Assembly: GCF_013376105.1 (NCBI RefSeq)
Contig: NZ_JAAMFM010000002.1
Span: 186,001-250,000 of the forward strand
DNA length: 64,000 nucleotides
Source of the DNA: Arthrobacter wenxiniae
Lineage (GTDB): Bacteria > Actinomycetota > Actinomycetes > Actinomycetales > Micrococcaceae
Direction: 5' to 3'
Below are positions 1 to 7,851 of the stretch, piece by piece; position 1 is the stretch's first letter, and each line of letters begins with the position of its first letter. The translations under genes were made by a program, and so were the position numbers. The notes beneath the pieces are model-generated. The model saw only the letters and a list, made by a program, of their open reading frames with translations, was not told the origin of the DNA and searched no databases.

Positions 1-134
1 ACCCGCGTTTCCGCAGGCGCATCTCGGCCGGCGTGCCCCTGGGCATCCGCACCAGCTTGCAGGAAGAGGACGTGCTGGCCCAGCACGGGGACGCCTGCGA
101 GGAAAAGTTCCTGGAGCCGGCGCAGCCCGCCTAG
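1..134 (+). CDS. 3' end of an unidentified gene (truncated by window edge)
   Basis: An open frame enters at the window start and ends with TAG at 132-134. The last 43 codons read as a charged, soluble C-terminus (ending EEKFLEPAQPA). I do not recognise the family from this fragment. It lies 57 bp upstream of the creatinase start on the same strand, so it may belong to the creatine/sarcosine pathway, but that is only positional inference. Confidence 0.45.
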   Translation, partial: PRFRRRISAGVPLGIRTSLQEEDVLAQHGDACEEKFLEPAQPA

Positions 135-191
135 GCCACCCCAAGCCCTCCCTCCCATCAACAAAACACCACACATGCAAAGGACCCACCC

Positions 192-1448
192 ATGACCGTC
201 ACCACTTCCTCGCCCGCGTCCTCCGTTTCCGAGCTGGAGCGCCTGAAGACCCTGCACAACGGGTCGAAGCAGCCCCTGACGTTCACCGACGCCGAGTTCG
301 AACGCCGCCTGGGCGGGCTGCGCACCATCATGGCCGAAAAGAACCTCGACGCCGTGGTCCTGACCAGCTACCACAACATCAAGTACTACTCCGACTACCT
401 CTTCACCTACTTCGGCCGCTCCTACGCCCTGGTCGTCACCGCCGACGACTCCGTTTCCATCACCGCCAACATCGACGCCGGCATGCCCTGGCGCACCAGC
501 TACGGCGACAACATCGTCTACACCGACTGGCGCCGCGACAACTTCTACTTCGGCATCCAGGAAGCCCTGCGCCGCCGCGGCATCAAGGCCACCCGCCTCG
601 GCGTCGAGGACGACACCCTCCCCGTCCTGCTCCGCGACAAGCTCCAGGCCGCCTTCCCCGACGCCGCCCTCACCGACATCTCCCAGGCCGCCATGCGCCA
701 GCGCATGATCAAGTCCGCCGAGGAAATCGAAGTCATCAAGCACGGCGCCCGCATCGGGGACCTCGGCGGCGAAGCCATCAAGGCCGCCATCGCCGAAGGC
801 ATCACCGAATACGAAGTCGCCCTCATCGGCACCGAAGCCATGGTCCACGAAATCGCCCGCACCTTCCCCGACCAGGAAGTCCGCGACACCTGGGTCTGGT
901 TCCAGTCCGGCATCAACACCGACGGCGCCCACAACTGGGCCACCACCCGCAAGCTCCAGCGCGGGGACATCCTCTCCCTGAACTGCTTCCCCATGACCAG
1001 CGGCTACTACACCGCCCTGGAACGCACCCTCTTCCTCGGCGAACCCGACGCCCGCTCCCTGGAACTGTGGAACGTCAACGTCGAAGTCCACGAACGCGGC
1101 CTGGAACTCATCAAGCCCGGCGCCGTCTGCAAGGACATCGCCGCCGAACTCAACGAGATCTACATCAGCCACAACCTCCTCCCCAACCGCACCTTCGGCT
1201 ACGGACACTCCTTCGGCGTCCTCTCCCACTACTACGGCCGCGAAGCCGGACTGGAACTGCGCGAAGACATCGACACCGTCCTGGAACCAGGCATGGTCGT
1301 CTCCATGGAACCCATGATCACCGTCGCCGACGGCCAGCCCGGCGCCGGCGGCTACCGCGAACACGACATCCTCGTCATCAGCGAAAACGGCGCCGAAAAC
1401 ATCACCAAATTCGGCTACGGACCCAACAACAACATCATCAACCCCTAA
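192..1448 (+). CDS. Creatinase (creatine amidinohydrolase), copy 1
   Basis: Hydrolyses creatine to sarcosine and urea (EC 3.5.3.3) in the cytoplasm. The 418-aa protein has the creatinase layout: an N-terminal domain (about 30-170) and a C-terminal pita-bread domain of the M24 fold that lacks metal ligands. Residues matching the Pseudomonas putida active site fall at a constant offset of +15: His247 (GAHN motif), Glu277 (YYTALER), Arg350 (YYGR) and Glu373 (SMEPM). AAAGGA lies 7 nt before the ATG. Codons end almost always in C, a stronger bias than in the neighbours, which suggests high expression. The protein differs from copy 2 (3951-5207) only at residue 3 (Val versus Ala). Creatininase follows 62 bp downstream, so the two enzymes together take creatinine to sarcosine. 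Confidence 0.96.
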   Translation: MTVTTSSPASSVSELERLKTLHNGSKQPLTFTDAEFERRLGGLRTIMAEKNLDAVVLTSYHNIKYYSDYLFTYFGRSYALVVTADDSVSITANIDAGMPWRTSYGDNIVYTDWRRDNFYFGIQEALRRRGIKATRLGVEDDTLPVLLRDKLQAAFPDAALTDISQAAMRQRMIKSAEEIEVIKHGARIGDLGGEAIKAAIAEGITEYEVALIGTEAMVHEIARTFPDQEVRDTWVWFQSGINTDGAHNWATTRKLQRGDILSLNCFPMTSGYYTALERTLFLGEPDARSLELWNVNVEVHERGLELIKPGAVCKDIAAELNEIYISHNLLPNRTFGYGHSFGVLSHYYGREAGLELREDIDTVLEPGMVVSMEPMITVADGQPGAGGYREHDILVISENGAENITKFGYGPNNNIINP

Positions 1449-1494
1449 CACCCCACCCAGCAGCGGCGGCCACCCGGCCGCCGCAGCTGCACTT
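200..1494 (+). repeat. Direct repeat unit A (1295 bp, creatinase gene plus 3' hairpin)
   Basis: From position 200 (within codon 3) to 1494 (46 bp past the stop) the sequence matches 3959-5253 without a difference that I could find by eye; the offset is 3759 throughout. Identity starts inside the gene and ends after the downstream hairpin. The copied segment therefore covers nearly the whole coding region and its hairpin, but not the 5' untranslated region. Confidence 0.93.
1463..1484 (+). terminator. Hairpin after creatinase copy 1
   Basis: GCGGCGGCC, loop ACCC, GGCCGCCGC: a perfect 9-bp GC stem 15 nt after the stop codon. There is no T-tract, and creatininase begins 27 nt later. This is therefore more likely a mRNA-stabilising or attenuating hairpin than a full terminator. 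Confidence 0.5.
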
Positions 1495-1510
1495 GACGAG
1501 GAGCACCACC

Positions 1511-2308
1511 GTGGACAAGTCAGTATTTCTGGAAGACATGGACGCCTTTGCCTACCGCGAAGCCCTGGCGTCCGGGGAGGCGATGGTCCTCATCCCCGTC
1601 GGGTCGCTGGAGCAGCACGGACCGCACCTGCCGCTGGGGACGGACACCCTCCTTTCCACGCATTTCGCGGCGGCGGCGGCCAGGCGGCTGGGGGCACTTG
1701 TTGCCCAGCCCATCTCCTATGGCTACAAGTCACAGCAGAAGTCCGGCGGGGGAAACCACCTCCCCGGAACCACCAGCCTGGATGGCACCTCCCTCATTGG
1801 CATGGCGCGCAACCTGGCCAAGTCCTTCCTCAACCAGGGCGTCCGGCACGTGGTCTTCGTCAACGGGCACTTCGAGAACTACCAGTTCCTCTACGAGGGG
1901 ATCGACCTGGCACTGGAGGAACTCGGGATCAAGCCGGGGGCGGAGCAGAGCGTGTTGCTGCTGTCCTATTGGGACTTTGTCAGCCAGGACACGCTGAACC
2001 TGGTCTACCCCGACGGCTTCCCCGGGTGGGAAATCGAGCACGGAGGGGTGCTGGAGACCTCGCTCATGCTCCACCTCGAGCCCGCCCGGGTGGCCATGGA
2101 CCGGCGGGTGGACGGCCCCGCCGCCGTGCTGCCGCGCTTCGACCGGCTGCCCGTGGTGCCTGAGCGGACACCGGCGACCGGGTGCCTGTCGTCCGCGGCC
2201 GGCTCCAGTGCGGCCAAGGGCGAACTTCTATACGAACAGGTTGTGGCGGACCTTTCGCTGGACCTGGCCAGGGAACTGGACCGGGAACCAGCCCGCGTCC
2301 CCGCCTAG
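1511..2308 (+). CDS. Creatininase (creatinine amidohydrolase)
   Basis: Interconverts creatinine and creatine (EC 3.5.2.10), feeding creatinase. The GTG start at 1511 has GAGGAG about 8 nt upstream and gives 265 aa, the normal family length. The frame runs open further upstream only because of the C-rich codon use of the creatinase gene. From this start the binuclear metal ligands fall exactly at the Pseudomonas numbering: Glu34, His36, Asp45 (EQHGPHLPLGTD), His120 and Glu122 (NGHFEN). The family motifs YGYKSQQKSGGGNH and PGTTSLDG are also present. It sits between the two creatinase copies, and a hairpin at 2354-2392 closes this transcription unit. Confidence 0.96.
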   Translation: MDKSVFLEDMDAFAYREALASGEAMVLIPVGSLEQHGPHLPLGTDTLLSTHFAAAAARRLGALVAQPISYGYKSQQKSGGGNHLPGTTSLDGTSLIGMARNLAKSFLNQGVRHVVFVNGHFENYQFLYEGIDLALEELGIKPGAEQSVLLLSYWDFVSQDTLNLVYPDGFPGWEIEHGGVLETSLMLHLEPARVAMDRRVDGPAAVLPRFDRLPVVPERTPATGCLSSAAGSSAAKGELLYEQVVADLSLDLARELDREPARVPA

Positions 2309-2353
2309 CGGGCCCGAGCGCCGGGCGGCAACGCAAGTGCACGCTGTGCAACA

Positions 2354-2392
2354 AAGGCGCCATGTCGGGCAAATGCCCCGGCATGGCGCCTT
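2354..2392 (+). terminator. Terminator-like hairpin after creatininase
   Basis: AAGGCGCCATG pairs perfectly with CATGGCGCCTT (11 bp), and GGGCA/TGCCC adds a further stem inside. The hairpin lies 46 nt after the stop. It lacks a run of T, so any termination would be U-tract independent. A separate promoter follows at 2431. Confidence 0.6.
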
Positions 2393-2430
2393 CGTCCTTC
2401 CCAGGGGCAAAAGTGAGGCGCCAAAAGCCC

Positions 2431-2459
2431 TTGACAGTGATCCGAACCACACATAGTCT
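2431..2459 (+). promoter_or_regulatory. Promoter of transporter-creatinase 2 unit
   Basis: TTGACA at 2431-2436 and TAGTCT at 2454-2459 are separated by 17 bp: a perfect -35 and a fair -10. The predicted start of transcription is near 2466, a few bases before the palindrome at 2471. Confidence 0.75.
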
Positions 2460-2470
2460 AGTGCAACAGC

Positions 2471-2487
2471 GTTGCATTCAATGCAAC
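2471..2487. promoter_or_regulatory. Perfect palindrome, likely IclR operator
   Basis: GTTGCATTCAATGCAAC is an 8-1-8 perfect inverted repeat just downstream of the predicted transcription start. IclR-type repressors bind palindromes of this size, and an IclR gene ends the cassette (5277). Occupancy here would block transcription of the transporter and creatinase copy 2. A weaker half-site (AAATGCAATAT) lies at about 3925, just upstream of creatinase copy 2. Confidence 0.65.
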
Positions 2488-2525
2488 TCCAACAGATTGC
2501 AACCCAGACATCTTTGGTGGAACAC

Positions 2526-3896
2526 ATGATAAATCACAAATCCTCTAGCACGGACAGGACGGCGACGATGGCGTCCGACAGTGGGCAGTTGAGCATGAGC
2601 GGGCGGCCGCGCCCGGGCGGCATTGACGCCTCCACGCGCCGCCGCGTCATTGGCGCCAGCTTCATCGGCAACTTCGTCGAATGGTTTGACTACGCCGTCT
2701 ACGGTTACCTGGCAGCCACGATCGCCACGGCCTTCTTCCCCGAGGCGGACAAGCAGACGGGCCTGTTGCTGACATTTGGCCTGTTCGCCGTTTCCTTCTT
2801 CGTCCGTCCCCTCGGCGGGTTCATCTGGGGCCACATCGGCGACAAGGTGGGCCGCAAGAATGCGCTCTCGCTGTCCATCCTCATCATGTCCGCTGCGACC
2901 TTCGCCATAGCCCTCATCCCCGGCTACGGCACCATCGGCATCTGGGCGCCGATCTCGCTGCTGGTGGTCCGTGTGGTGCAGGGCTTCTCGGCCGCCGGCG
3001 AATACGCCGGGGCCTCGGCCTTCCTGGTCGAATATGCACCCCCGAACCGTCGCGGCATCTACGCCGCCGTGGTCCCGGCCAGCACGGCCGCCGGCCTGCT
3101 GCTTGGTTCCTTGATTGCCGCCCTCCTCTCCATCACCCTCAGCCCGGACCAGATGCACGAATGGGGCTGGCGCCTGCCGTTCCTGCTCGCCGCCCCCATG
3201 GGCCTGATTGGCCGCTACATCCGCGTCAAGCTCGAGGACACCCCGGCATTCCTGGCCCTGGAGAAGGAGGACGACGTCATCAAGGCGCCCGTCACGGCAC
3301 TTTTCCGCAATCACTGGAAGTCGCTGCTGCTGGCTGTGGGTGCCGTGCTCCTGAACGCCGTCGGATTCTACGTAATCCTCAGTTACATGCCCACATACCT
3401 CAGCGAGGAACTGGGCTTCGGCGCCACGGAATCCTTCGTGGCGACCACCATCGCGCTGCTGACCTACATCGGCTTCATTTTCCTCACCGGCCTCGCTTCG
3501 GACCGGTTTGGCCGCAAGAAGGTGCTCATCTCGGCATCGGTCCTCTTCATCTTCCTGACAGTCCCCGCGTTCATGCTCCTGGACACCGGCAACTTTGTCG
3601 TCATCCTGCTTGTCCAGGTCCTTCTCGGCGCCATGCTGACATTGAACGACGGCACGCTGCCCAGCTTCCTGGCGGAATTGTTCCCGACCAAGGTCCGGTA
3701 CAGCGGCTTTGCCGTCAGCTTCAACCTGTCCAACGCGATCTTCGGCGGCACGGCGCCGTTCGTGGCAACGCTGTTGATCGCCACCTCCGGATCCAAACTG
3801 GCGCCGGGCTTCTACCTGATGGCGGCCGCGGTGGTCTCCCTGATCGCGGTGGCCTGTGCCAAGGAAACGTCCAAGGCGCCACTCCAGTCGCACTAG
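2526..3896 (+). CDS. MFS transporter of the metabolite:H+ symporter (MHS) type, probable creatinine/creatine importer
   Basis: Integral membrane protein with about 12 helices and the MHS hallmark at the first helix (GNFVEWFDYAVYGYLA). The loop after helix 2 has GDKVGRKNAL and the half-repeat has SDRFGRKKV, both MFS motif A. The start chosen is ATG 2526 (GGTGGA 6 nt upstream; 456 aa). ATG 2568 with AGGACGG is an alternative, and an ATG inside the palindrome (2481) is unlikely because it has no ribosome site. Relatives carry small organic cations and acids. The substrate is inferred from its place between creatininase and the second creatinase, under the putative IclR operator. Confidence 0.88.
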   Translation: MINHKSSSTDRTATMASDSGQLSMSGRPRPGGIDASTRRRVIGASFIGNFVEWFDYAVYGYLAATIATAFFPEADKQTGLLLTFGLFAVSFFVRPLGGFIWGHIGDKVGRKNALSLSILIMSAATFAIALIPGYGTIGIWAPISLLVVRVVQGFSAAGEYAGASAFLVEYAPPNRRGIYAAVVPASTAAGLLLGSLIAALLSITLSPDQMHEWGWRLPFLLAAPMGLIGRYIRVKLEDTPAFLALEKEDDVIKAPVTALFRNHWKSLLLAVGAVLLNAVGFYVILSYMPTYLSEELGFGATESFVATTIALLTYIGFIFLTGLASDRFGRKKVLISASVLFIFLTVPAFMLLDTGNFVVILLVQVLLGAMLTLNDGTLPSFLAELFPTKVRYSGFAVSFNLSNAIFGGTAPFVATLLIATSGSKLAPGFYLMAAAVVSLIAVACAKETSKAPLQSH

Positions 3897-3950
3897 CTGC
3901 GCCCCTCTTCTTCCCTCAATCTGTAAATGCAATATCAACAAGGAGCAACA

Positions 3951-5207
3951 ATGACTGCCACCACTTCCTCGCCCGCGTCCTCCGTTTCCGAGCTGGAGCG
4001 CCTGAAGACCCTGCACAACGGGTCGAAGCAGCCCCTGACGTTCACCGACGCCGAGTTCGAACGCCGCCTGGGCGGGCTGCGCACCATCATGGCCGAAAAG
4101 AACCTCGACGCCGTGGTCCTGACCAGCTACCACAACATCAAGTACTACTCCGACTACCTCTTCACCTACTTCGGCCGCTCCTACGCCCTGGTCGTCACCG
4201 CCGACGACTCCGTTTCCATCACCGCCAACATCGACGCCGGCATGCCCTGGCGCACCAGCTACGGCGACAACATCGTCTACACCGACTGGCGCCGCGACAA
4301 CTTCTACTTCGGCATCCAGGAAGCCCTGCGCCGCCGCGGCATCAAGGCCACCCGCCTCGGCGTCGAGGACGACACCCTCCCCGTCCTGCTCCGCGACAAG
4401 CTCCAGGCCGCCTTCCCCGACGCCGCCCTCACCGACATCTCCCAGGCCGCCATGCGCCAGCGCATGATCAAGTCCGCCGAGGAAATCGAAGTCATCAAGC
4501 ACGGCGCCCGCATCGGGGACCTCGGCGGCGAAGCCATCAAGGCCGCCATCGCCGAAGGCATCACCGAATACGAAGTCGCCCTCATCGGCACCGAAGCCAT
4601 GGTCCACGAAATCGCCCGCACCTTCCCCGACCAGGAAGTCCGCGACACCTGGGTCTGGTTCCAGTCCGGCATCAACACCGACGGCGCCCACAACTGGGCC
4701 ACCACCCGCAAGCTCCAGCGCGGGGACATCCTCTCCCTGAACTGCTTCCCCATGACCAGCGGCTACTACACCGCCCTGGAACGCACCCTCTTCCTCGGCG
4801 AACCCGACGCCCGCTCCCTGGAACTGTGGAACGTCAACGTCGAAGTCCACGAACGCGGCCTGGAACTCATCAAGCCCGGCGCCGTCTGCAAGGACATCGC
4901 CGCCGAACTCAACGAGATCTACATCAGCCACAACCTCCTCCCCAACCGCACCTTCGGCTACGGACACTCCTTCGGCGTCCTCTCCCACTACTACGGCCGC
5001 GAAGCCGGACTGGAACTGCGCGAAGACATCGACACCGTCCTGGAACCAGGCATGGTCGTCTCCATGGAACCCATGATCACCGTCGCCGACGGCCAGCCCG
5101 GCGCCGGCGGCTACCGCGAACACGACATCCTCGTCATCAGCGAAAACGGCGCCGAAAACATCACCAAATTCGGCTACGGACCCAACAACAACATCATCAA
5201 CCCCTAA
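3951..5207 (+). CDS. Creatinase (creatine amidinohydrolase), copy 2
   Basis: Same enzyme as copy 1, with all active-site residues kept (His247, Glu277, Arg350, Glu373). ATG 3951 has AAGGAG 5 nt upstream, a better ribosome site than copy 1; an in-frame ATG at 3927 lacks one. The 5' region differs completely from copy 1, so the two copies are expressed from different leaders: this one with the transporter, copy 1 with creatininase. The protein differs from copy 1 only by Val3Ala. The lack of even silent differences over 1295 bp means very recent duplication or ongoing gene conversion, unless it is an assembly artefact. Confidence 0.95.
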   Translation: MTATTSSPASSVSELERLKTLHNGSKQPLTFTDAEFERRLGGLRTIMAEKNLDAVVLTSYHNIKYYSDYLFTYFGRSYALVVTADDSVSITANIDAGMPWRTSYGDNIVYTDWRRDNFYFGIQEALRRRGIKATRLGVEDDTLPVLLRDKLQAAFPDAALTDISQAAMRQRMIKSAEEIEVIKHGARIGDLGGEAIKAAIAEGITEYEVALIGTEAMVHEIARTFPDQEVRDTWVWFQSGINTDGAHNWATTRKLQRGDILSLNCFPMTSGYYTALERTLFLGEPDARSLELWNVNVEVHERGLELIKPGAVCKDIAAELNEIYISHNLLPNRTFGYGHSFGVLSHYYGREAGLELREDIDTVLEPGMVVSMEPMITVADGQPGAGGYREHDILVISENGAENITKFGYGPNNNIINP

Positions 5208-5253
5208 CACCCCACCCAGCAGCGGCGGCCACCCGGCCGCCGCAGCTGCACTT
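3959..5253 (+). repeat. Direct repeat unit B (1295 bp)
   Basis: Second copy of the segment at 200-1494, ending at the same base after the hairpin (5253). Its hairpin lies at 5222-5243. The two units flank creatininase and the transporter in the same orientation. Recombination between them would delete those two genes and leave one creatinase. Confidence 0.93.
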
Positions 5254-5276
5254 AACACACGGATCGGTAGGGAAAG

Positions 5277-6083
5277 ATGGTTACCATGACTCCTCCCGCA
5301 GCAAAGGCCGACGCCGGCAACGGCACCTCCGATTCGCGCGGGACGTCCGTGATTGTCAACGCCATCGCGGTACTGCGGTGCTTCTCGGCGGAGGAGCCCC
5401 TGCTGGGCGTGACGGAAATCGCCCAGCGCGTGGGCATGCACAAGAGCAGCGTGTCCCGGATCCTGGCCACCCTGGAGCAGGAGGAACTGGTGGAGCGGGA
5501 CACCGATTCCCGCCGCTTCAAGCTGGGACTCGGGATGATCGCCGTGGCCGGGCCGCTGCTGGCCGAGCTGGAGGAACGGCGCGCCGCCTATCCCCTGCTG
5601 CGCCGGCTGACCGAACAAACGGGCGAGACCAGCGCCCTCATGGTGTGGAACGGGCGCGAATCCATGTGCGTGGAGCAGATCGCCAGCCCCCAGCAGGTCA
5701 AGCACACAGCCCCGCTCGGCGCCCGCTACCACGACGCCCTCAGCTCCTCCGTGCAGGTGTTCCTGTCACTGGAACCGGAAGAGAAGGTGCGCATCCTGCT
5801 GCGCAACGGCACCATCTCCTACCCGGGACTGGACGACGCCGGGCTGGACGCCTACGTCCTCCGGCTCGGCGACGTCGCCCGGCGGGGCTACGCCACCAAC
5901 TACGGGGAGTCGGCACTGGACGAGGTGGGGGTCGCCGCACCGGTGTACGACCACCGCGGCAATCCCGTGGCGGCCGTCCTCATTCCGGCGCCGAAGTTCA
6001 GGGTGTCACAGGAACGGCTGCAGTTCCTGGGCGAGGCGTGTCTCGCCACCGCGCGGCTGGTCACGAGCCGCCTCGGCGGCTAG
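5277..6083 (+). CDS. IclR-family transcriptional regulator
   Basis: Likely regulator of the creatinine cassette. Residues about 25-90 form the IclR winged helix-turn-helix (ITEIAQRVGMHKSSVSRILATLEQ-like segment). Residues about 100-265 form the effector domain, with the conserved run GYATNYGESALDEVGVAAPVYD. AGGGA lies 4 nt before ATG 5277; ATG 5286 is possible. The gene follows creatinase copy 2 after its hairpin by 69 bp and is convergent with the LOG-like gene; the two stop codons share bases at 6080-6083. A candidate operator is the palindrome at 2471-2487. Confidence 0.92.
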   Translation: MVTMTPPAAKADAGNGTSDSRGTSVIVNAIAVLRCFSAEEPLLGVTEIAQRVGMHKSSVSRILATLEQEELVERDTDSRRFKLGLGMIAVAGPLLAELEERRAAYPLLRRLTEQTGETSALMVWNGRESMCVEQIASPQQVKHTAPLGARYHDALSSSVQVFLSLEPEEKVRILLRNGTISYPGLDDAGLDAYVLRLGDVARRGYATNYGESALDEVGVAAPVYDHRGNPVAAVLIPAPKFRVSQERLQFLGEACLATARLVTSRLGG

Positions 6084-7204
6084 GCCAGCAGCCCGCAGGC
6101 CTCCTCGACGGAATCCACCACGTGGACCTGCTCCGCCATGGCCCGGCCATTCGCCAGCGCCGAGAGCAGGCCCCGTACGGGCAGTTCCTCCTCCCAATGC
6201 CTCCGGCCCACCAGGATCATTGGCGCCACCGCCTCCGCGGCCGCGTAGTAGTTCTCGCACGCGTCCTGGAAGATTTCCTGCACCGTGCCGGCCGCCCCGG
6301 GCAGGAAAATGGAGCCACCGCCGGCGCGGGAGAGCAGCACGGCCTCCCGGATGGAGTTCGTGAAGTACTTGGCGATCCGGGTGGCGAACGGGTTGGGCGG
6401 TTCGTGGCCGTAGAACCAGGTGGGGATGCCCAGGCTGTCCGCCCCGCCGGGGAAGTCCGCGAGCACCCGGCCCGCGGCGCGGACCCACGCCGTGATGGAG
6501 GGCCGGAAGCCGGGGACGGAAGCCAAGGTGCGCAGGGCGCTGTCCAGGGCACCGGCGTCGTACGCGGAAAGGTAGGCGCCCAGGTTGGCCGCCTCCATGG
6601 TTCCGGGGCCCCCTCCGGTGGCCACCATGAAGCCGCGCCCGGCCAGGGTCCGCCCCAGCTGGGCCGCCTGGGCATACTCCGCACTGTCCCGGCCCGAGGC
6701 GTGGCCGCCCATGACGCCCACCACCGGCATGCCGTCCATGGCGCAGGCGTCGAGGAACTCGTCGAGGGCGTCGGAAATGGCGTGGTCGTGCATCGCGGTG
6801 GCGAGCGTGGCGTTCAAGGCCCGCCCGCGGCCCTCCTGCAGCGTCCACTGGTAAATCTGCGCGTCGGGGACGGCCTCATATTCGCCCCCCGCAACGCCCG
6901 CGTACAGCTCCTGGCCCGTGTACAGGTGCCCGCGGTAGGCATTGAACGGGATGTTTGGCAGCGTCGGGAAGATCAACGCCCCGCGCGCCCGCAGCAACGC
7001 CTCGATCCCTCCCGCAAAGCGGCAGCCCATGAAAATGGCGCCCGACGCCCGCAATCCCGTCAGCTCGTCCGATCTCTGCCGCAGGTCCACGGACTGGAAG
7101 TGCCATCCGTGCATGGACGTGGCACCCGCGGCGACCAGCGAATCGAAGCCGGCCAGGTCTTCGACGTCGACTGCCTTGTTGCGCGGGGCGCGGGTTGACT
7201 TCAC
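6080..7204 (-). CDS. LOG-family / Rossmann-fold nucleotide-binding protein (long form)
   Basis: 374 aa, about twice the usual LOG length. The C-terminal half has the LOG/lysine-decarboxylase-like signature: VATGGGPGTMEAANLGA near 200 and, later, LPGAAGTVQEIFQ, the equivalent of PGGxGTxxE. The canonical family frees cytokinin bases by cleaving N6-modified AMP riboside phosphates, but the long bacterial forms are mostly uncharacterised. The second motif departs from consensus (PGAAGT for PGGxGT), so activity is uncertain. The N-terminal 150 residues look like a degenerate related domain. Start ATG at 7204. Confidence 0.8.
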   Translation of the reverse strand: MKSTRAPRNKAVDVEDLAGFDSLVAAGATSMHGWHFQSVDLRQRSDELTGLRASGAIFMGCRFAGGIEALLRARGALIFPTLPNIPFNAYRGHLYTGQELYAGVAGGEYEAVPDAQIYQWTLQEGRGRALNATLATAMHDHAISDALDEFLDACAMDGMPVVGVMGGHASGRDSAEYAQAAQLGRTLAGRGFMVATGGGPGTMEAANLGAYLSAYDAGALDSALRTLASVPGFRPSITAWVRAAGRVLADFPGGADSLGIPTWFYGHEPPNPFATRIAKYFTNSIREAVLLSRAGGGSIFLPGAAGTVQEIFQDACENYYAAAEAVAPMILVGRRHWEEELPVRGLLSALANGRAMAEQVHVVDSVEEACGLLA

Positions 7205-7283
7205 GTCCCCAGCTTAGCCATGCCGCCGGGGGGCCCGGCAGCCGGTACGGTGGAGGTGGCGGTCCTCCCGCCAGTTTCCGCAC

Positions 7284-7322
7284 ACTTTTCCCCAGCACTT
7301 TTCCCCAGCACTTTTCCCCAGC
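7284..7322. repeat. Three tandem 13-bp repeats upstream of rhodanese gene
   Basis: ACTTTTCCCCAGC occurs three times in perfect tandem (7284-7296, 7297-7309, 7310-7322), in the gap between the LOG-like gene and the rhodanese gene. The core GCACTTTTCCCC also occurs at 31261-31272, and a close variant at 50840. Confidence 0.9.
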
Positions 7323-7387
7323 ACGACGCCGGCCGGCCGGCCGGGGGCACCCGCCCGCCACGCCGACGTCCCCACAGAGGAGCACCC

Positions 7388-7693
7388 ATGAAGGAAATCA
7401 CAACCGCCGACGTCCTGGCAGCCGGCCCCGGCGTCCAGATCATCGACGTCCGCGAGGCCGACGAGACCGCCGCCGGCATGATCGCCGGCGCCGTGCACCT
7501 GCCCTCCGGCTCCGTGCTGGAACGCGCCGGCGAACTGGACAAGTCGCGCCGGGTCATCGCCGTCTGCCACGGAGGCGGCCGCAGCGGCCATGTCGCCGCG
7601 GCCCTCACCGGGCTGGGCTTCGACGCCGACACCCTGGTGGGCGGCATGAGCAACTGGGAGGCCGAGGGCCTGCCGATGGTCACGCCGGCGTAA
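7388..7693 (+). CDS. Single-domain rhodanese-like protein
   Basis: 101 aa, one rhodanese domain: IIDVREADE near the start and the active-site loop CHGGGRSGHVA with the catalytic Cys in the persulfide-forming position, followed by the usual GG(M)xxW end (VGGMSNWEAEGLP). ATG 7388 has AGAGGAG 5 nt upstream. Members carry sulfane sulfur in thiosulfate or persulfide metabolism. The neighbours give no specific partner. Confidence 0.93.
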   Translation: MKEITTADVLAAGPGVQIIDVREADETAAGMIAGAVHLPSGSVLERAGELDKSRRVIAVCHGGGRSGHVAAALTGLGFDADTLVGGMSNWEAEGLPMVTPA

Positions 7694-7851
7694 GCGTCCG
7701 CCGGTGGTCGAGGCTGCCGCGGCCCAGGAGCTGTTGTGCACACCCGCCGATGCGGGCAAGGGCGGGGCAGTGTGGTGCGCATCCGTCGTTCGCCGCGCGG
7801 CGCAGAACAGTCCAACGGCCGGCCGCGAGGGACAAGTTTGACCCCGGGGCC

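Noticed and set aside
545-994. Antisense frame repeated identically at 4304-4753
   Set aside because: Identical only because the creatinase gene itself is duplicated; the frame has no ribosome site or family similarity.
1067-1510. N-terminal extension of creatininase
   Set aside because: Open frame within creatinase; only from GTG 1511 do the metal ligands fall at the family positions.
2478-5732. 1084-codon open frame on the minus strand
   Set aside because: It lies antisense across the transporter, creatinase 2 and IclR genes and exists because of C/G-ending codons. Its translation is low-complexity (Gly, Asp, His, Gln-rich) with no family match.
3161-7198. 1345-codon open frame on the plus strand
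   Set aside because: Runs through four real genes in another frame and is rich in Arg, His and Pro, typical of shifted frames in high-GC DNA.
7284-7322. CRISPR-like array
   Set aside because: Units are 13 bp and directly adjacent with no spacers; no cas genes in the window. The same holds for the 17-, 23-, 31- and 34-bp tandem repeats.
7694-7851. Gene in the gap after the rhodanese gene
   Set aside because: Only short frames without ribosome sites; nothing recognisable.
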